Of a stretch of 64,000 bases of DNA, positions 62,328 through 64,000 are shown piece by piece (position 1 is the first letter of the stretch; each line of letters starts with the position of its first letter). This DNA comes from Falsirhodobacter sp051195255 (GTDB taxonomy: Bacteria > Pseudomonadota > Alphaproteobacteria > Rhodobacterales > Rhodobacteraceae): NCBI RefSeq assembly GCF_051195255.1, contig NZ_JBNJLK010000012.1, positions 1 to 64,000 on the forward strand, written 5' to 3'. The translations under genes and the position numbers were made by a program. Below the pieces are notes generated by a model, which was not told the DNA's origin, searched no databases, and saw only the letters and a list, made by a program, of their open reading frames with translations.

Positions 62328-62855
62328 ATGGCAAAGAAACCTGCATCATCTGCTGTTGCTGAAGCCCCCCCCGCAAAGGGCGGCAAGAAGACGGAGTCCT
62401 CCACAACCAGGATCTTCGGTGCCAAGGTTATGGAGCACGGCTACACAGCCTTGCCCAACATCCTTCTCCGGGCCCAGAACAAGCTTGAGATCACGACAAC
62501 GCAGTTCAACATCCTGGCTCAGTTGCTCAGCTACTGGATTGATCCCAAGCGCCCTCCCTTTCCCTCCAAGAAAGAACTGGCAGGACGGATGGGGATCACT
62601 TCTGACACGTTGAGGATAAATGTTGCGAAGCTGGAAAACATGGGGCTCATCCAGCGTGAGCAACGCAAGACGGCCTCAGGTGACTACGGATCGAATACTT
62701 ATCTGCTGGATGGGCTCGTCCGGAAGCTCAACAAGCTGGAGGTGAAGTTCGACGAGGAACGCAAGGAGAAGGAGCGGCTTCGGAGCACCGTAGAAGCACG
62801 TAGGCCGCGCAAAACGATCAAACCTCCGACCGGAGGCACCAATGGCAAGGCTTAA
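62328..62855 (+). CDS. Winged helix-turn-helix protein
   Basis: A 175-residue basic protein. A disordered Lys/Ala-rich N terminus leads to a winged helix (about 40-115): TTTQFNILAQLLSYWIDP, then the recognition helix SKKELAGRMGITSDTLRIN and the wing QREQRKTASGDYGS. A basic coiled C-terminal part (EERKEKERLRSTVEARRPRK) follows. The shape resembles plasmid replication or phage regulatory proteins. The ribosome site is strong (TAGGAGG). Its stop overlaps the DUF3800 start by 14 bases, so they are an operon, and it may regulate or guide the DUF3800 protein. Confidence 0.78.
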   Translation: MAKKPASSAVAEAPPAKGGKKTESSTTRIFGAKVMEHGYTALPNILLRAQNKLEITTTQFNILAQLLSYWIDPKRPPFPSKKELAGRMGITSDTLRINVAKLENMGLIQREQRKTASGDYGSNTYLLDGLVRKLNKLEVKFDEERKEKERLRSTVEARRPRKTIKPPTGGTNGKA

Positions 62856-63456
62856 CAAACGTATTCTATGCTTTGTCGACGAGTGTGGAACCGCCGGTGC
62901 CGAAGACTTTGCACTGGGATGTGTGATGCTTTGGGCACGAGACTGCGGCCGGGCGGACAAAGCTCTTAGCGATCTTCTTGAACCCAACGTGAACGAACTG
63001 CATGCGCAGCAACTGTCGAACGGATACCTGCAAGGGCTGCTTGGACGTTACGATCAAACTGACCGTCCGAATGGCATGGTGATGCTGAACCGTAAGGCCA
63101 CAGTGACGGTAGGTAGCAGACCTCAAGTATATGCCATCAACGTCATCGAGACCGTGAAGACGGCCATGGGACAGTTTCGGGAGGAAACCGGCATTCGGGG
63201 GCGGAATTTGGGAAATATCGAGCTCATCCTCGATCGGAACGCCCAGAACACTCATGAGGAGTTCATGACCAGCATCCGGGCCGCCATGAGAGATGATGGA
63301 CGTTTCCGTGCTGTCGAGCATGTAACTCAAATCGACTCGGCCGCGTCACGCATGCTCCAGCTCGCTGATATCATCGCATATGCGCGCACCTGGATCAGGA
63401 ATAGCGAACAGAATGCCCGGGGCTTGCGCGACAACTACAATATCAGGGTTCTCTGA
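62842..63456 (+). CDS. DUF3800 domain protein (RNase H-like fold)
   Basis: A 204-residue protein. The N terminus FVDECGTAGAEDFALGCVM carries the DUF3800 acidic start (FxDE..), a middle IELILDRNAQN gives the second Asp, and the C-terminal LQLADIIAYARTWIRN supplies the last (QLADxxA). The family shares an RNase H-like nuclease fold and is frequent in mobile and defence islands. It follows the winged-helix gene and ends at a strong terminator. Confidence 0.85.
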   Translation: MARLNKRILCFVDECGTAGAEDFALGCVMLWARDCGRADKALSDLLEPNVNELHAQQLSNGYLQGLLGRYDQTDRPNGMVMLNRKATVTVGSRPQVYAINVIETVKTAMGQFREETGIRGRNLGNIELILDRNAQNTHEEFMTSIRAAMRDDGRFRAVEHVTQIDSAASRMLQLADIIAYARTWIRNSEQNARGLRDNYNIRVL

Positions 63457-63461
63457 AACAG

Positions 63462-63486
63462 AAAAAGCCGCCAACGGCGGCTTTTT
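63462..63486 (+). terminator. Bidirectional intrinsic terminator
   Basis: A perfect 11-bp stem, AAAAAGCCGCC-aac-GGCGGCTTTTT, 5 bases after the DUF3800 stop. Confidence 0.92.
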
Positions 63487-63668
63487 GTGTGCGGCTGGCA
63501 ACCGACTTCTTTGAAAGTCGGGTCACCGCTGTGCGCGCCCTGCACACGGCATGGCGGGTCACGTTTCAAAAATAGGACTGCGCCCCCCCTATGTCAACCT
63601 TCGCTTTCAGGGGGGCGGAGGCTTAGCAACATCTTAACATCTAAGAACAGCGCACAGTAAGACTAGAT

Positions 63669-64000
63669 CTACGTTGTGCTGTCCCGGCAACGCGCTACCG
63701 TCATGCGGCTGCACCCATAGCGCCGGGCAAGATCCGAAACAGTCACTCCTGCCTCCAGCTCAGCGCGAATACTCTGCTTCTGTGTCTCTGATAAAGATGA
63801 CGGTCGCCCGATTGTCTTACCCTGAGACCGGGCACGCGCCATACCTGCGTGGGTCCGCTCGATTAGCAACTCCCGCTCGAACTGCGCAACGGCATTCAGG
63901 ATGGTCATGGTGAACTGGCCGGCGGGGCTGGTCAGGTCGCTGCCGCCCAGGGCGAGACAATGAACACGCACCTGCATTCCGGTAAGCAATCTCACGGTCT
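63669..64000 (-). CDS. Serine recombinase (resolvase/invertase), C-terminal part
   Basis: A minus-strand frame that continues beyond the window. It shows the resolvase core end TMTILNAVAQFERELLIERT, the linker HAGMARARSQGKTIGRPS, and a C-terminal helix-turn-helix (TVSDLARRYGCSRMTVARC). The catalytic Ser and N terminus lie outside the window. It is a plasmid multimer resolvase or Tn3-type resolvase, and marks the mobile-element side of the window. Confidence 0.88.
   Translation of the reverse strand, partial: TVRLLTGMQVRVHCLALGGSDLTSPAGQFTMTILNAVAQFERELLIERTHAGMARARSQGKTIGRPSSLSETQKQSIRAELEAGVTVSDLARRYGCSRMTVARCRDSTT

Noticed and set aside
1..64000. CRISPR arrays, tRNA and rRNA genes
   Set aside because: No regularly spaced repeats, tRNA-like cloverleaf ends or rRNA segments were noticed on reading; a dedicated scan (tRNAscan-SE, CRISPRCasFinder) would settle this.

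Overview
The window looks like part of a large accessory plasmid (or plasmid-derived island) of a high-GC alphaproteobacterium, most likely Rhodobacteraceae. The reasons are a plasmid-type ParB, a TrbM-like conjugation protein, a umuDC cassette with a GAAC-N7-GAAC SOS box, HWE-family histidine kinases, EcfG-like promoters, and FitAB/DUF421/DUF2382-type stress genes. Lineage is inferred from gene content and motifs only; no database search was possible.

Layout. 0-4.4 kb: plasmid backbone with parB and small hypotheticals, bracketed by two copies of a ~180 bp hairpin-containing repeat. 4.5-9.5 kb: stress/signalling block (catalase-like gene, PAS histidine kinase and RsbQ-like hydrolase in one direction; receiver protein and CheB-like esterase in the other). 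9.6-10.35 kb: FitAB-type toxin-antitoxin pair with operators. 10.34-23.2 kb: a umuDC operon whose umuC is cut in two by an ~11.1 kb Tn554-like element. The element carries two tyrosine recombinases, a HEPN-like gene and a four-gene cargo operon (Mre11/SbcD-like nuclease, Rad50/YhaN-like ATPase, DUF4297 nuclease, HerA translocase) that looks like an anti-phage system. 23.3-24.2 kb: trbM pair. 24.5-32 kb: metabolic and regulatory accessory genes (MarR-VOC, methionine aminopeptidase between two 80 bp repeats, epoxide hydrolase-oxidoreductase with TetR, rhodanese-GNAT opposite a GlxA/AraC regulator, cupin).

32-53.2 kb: a general-stress island. It holds HWE and HisKA kinases, receiver proteins, DUF2382 proteins, a CYTH protein, two more catalase-like genes, a PQQ-type sugar dehydrogenase fused to a PEBP domain, an esterase, DUF4142, an SDR, a DUF421 pair, a second FitAB pair, insertion-sequence remnants, an alcohol dehydrogenase and a large hybrid kinase. 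54-57 kb: a His-Xaa-Ser (HXS) peptide-maturation locus, hxsB-hxsC-hxsA, with no recognisable hxsD. 57.4-62 kb: a type II CBASS operon (CD-NTase, E1-E2 Cap2, JAB peptidase Cap3, 2TM-SAVED effector) plus a 37-codon terminal ORF. 62.3-64 kb: a winged-helix protein with a DUF3800 protein, then a resolvase running off the window.

Taken together the window combines stress tolerance (sensor kinases, EcfG-like promoters, catalases) with phage defence (two systems, HEPN gene, TA pairs) on a mobile backbone. The most novel-looking items are the four-gene Mre11/Rad50-DUF4297-HerA operon carried by a umuC-targeting Tn554-like element, the RsbQ-like hydrolase paired with a histidine kinase instead of a PP2C phosphatase, and the HXS locus without hxsD.
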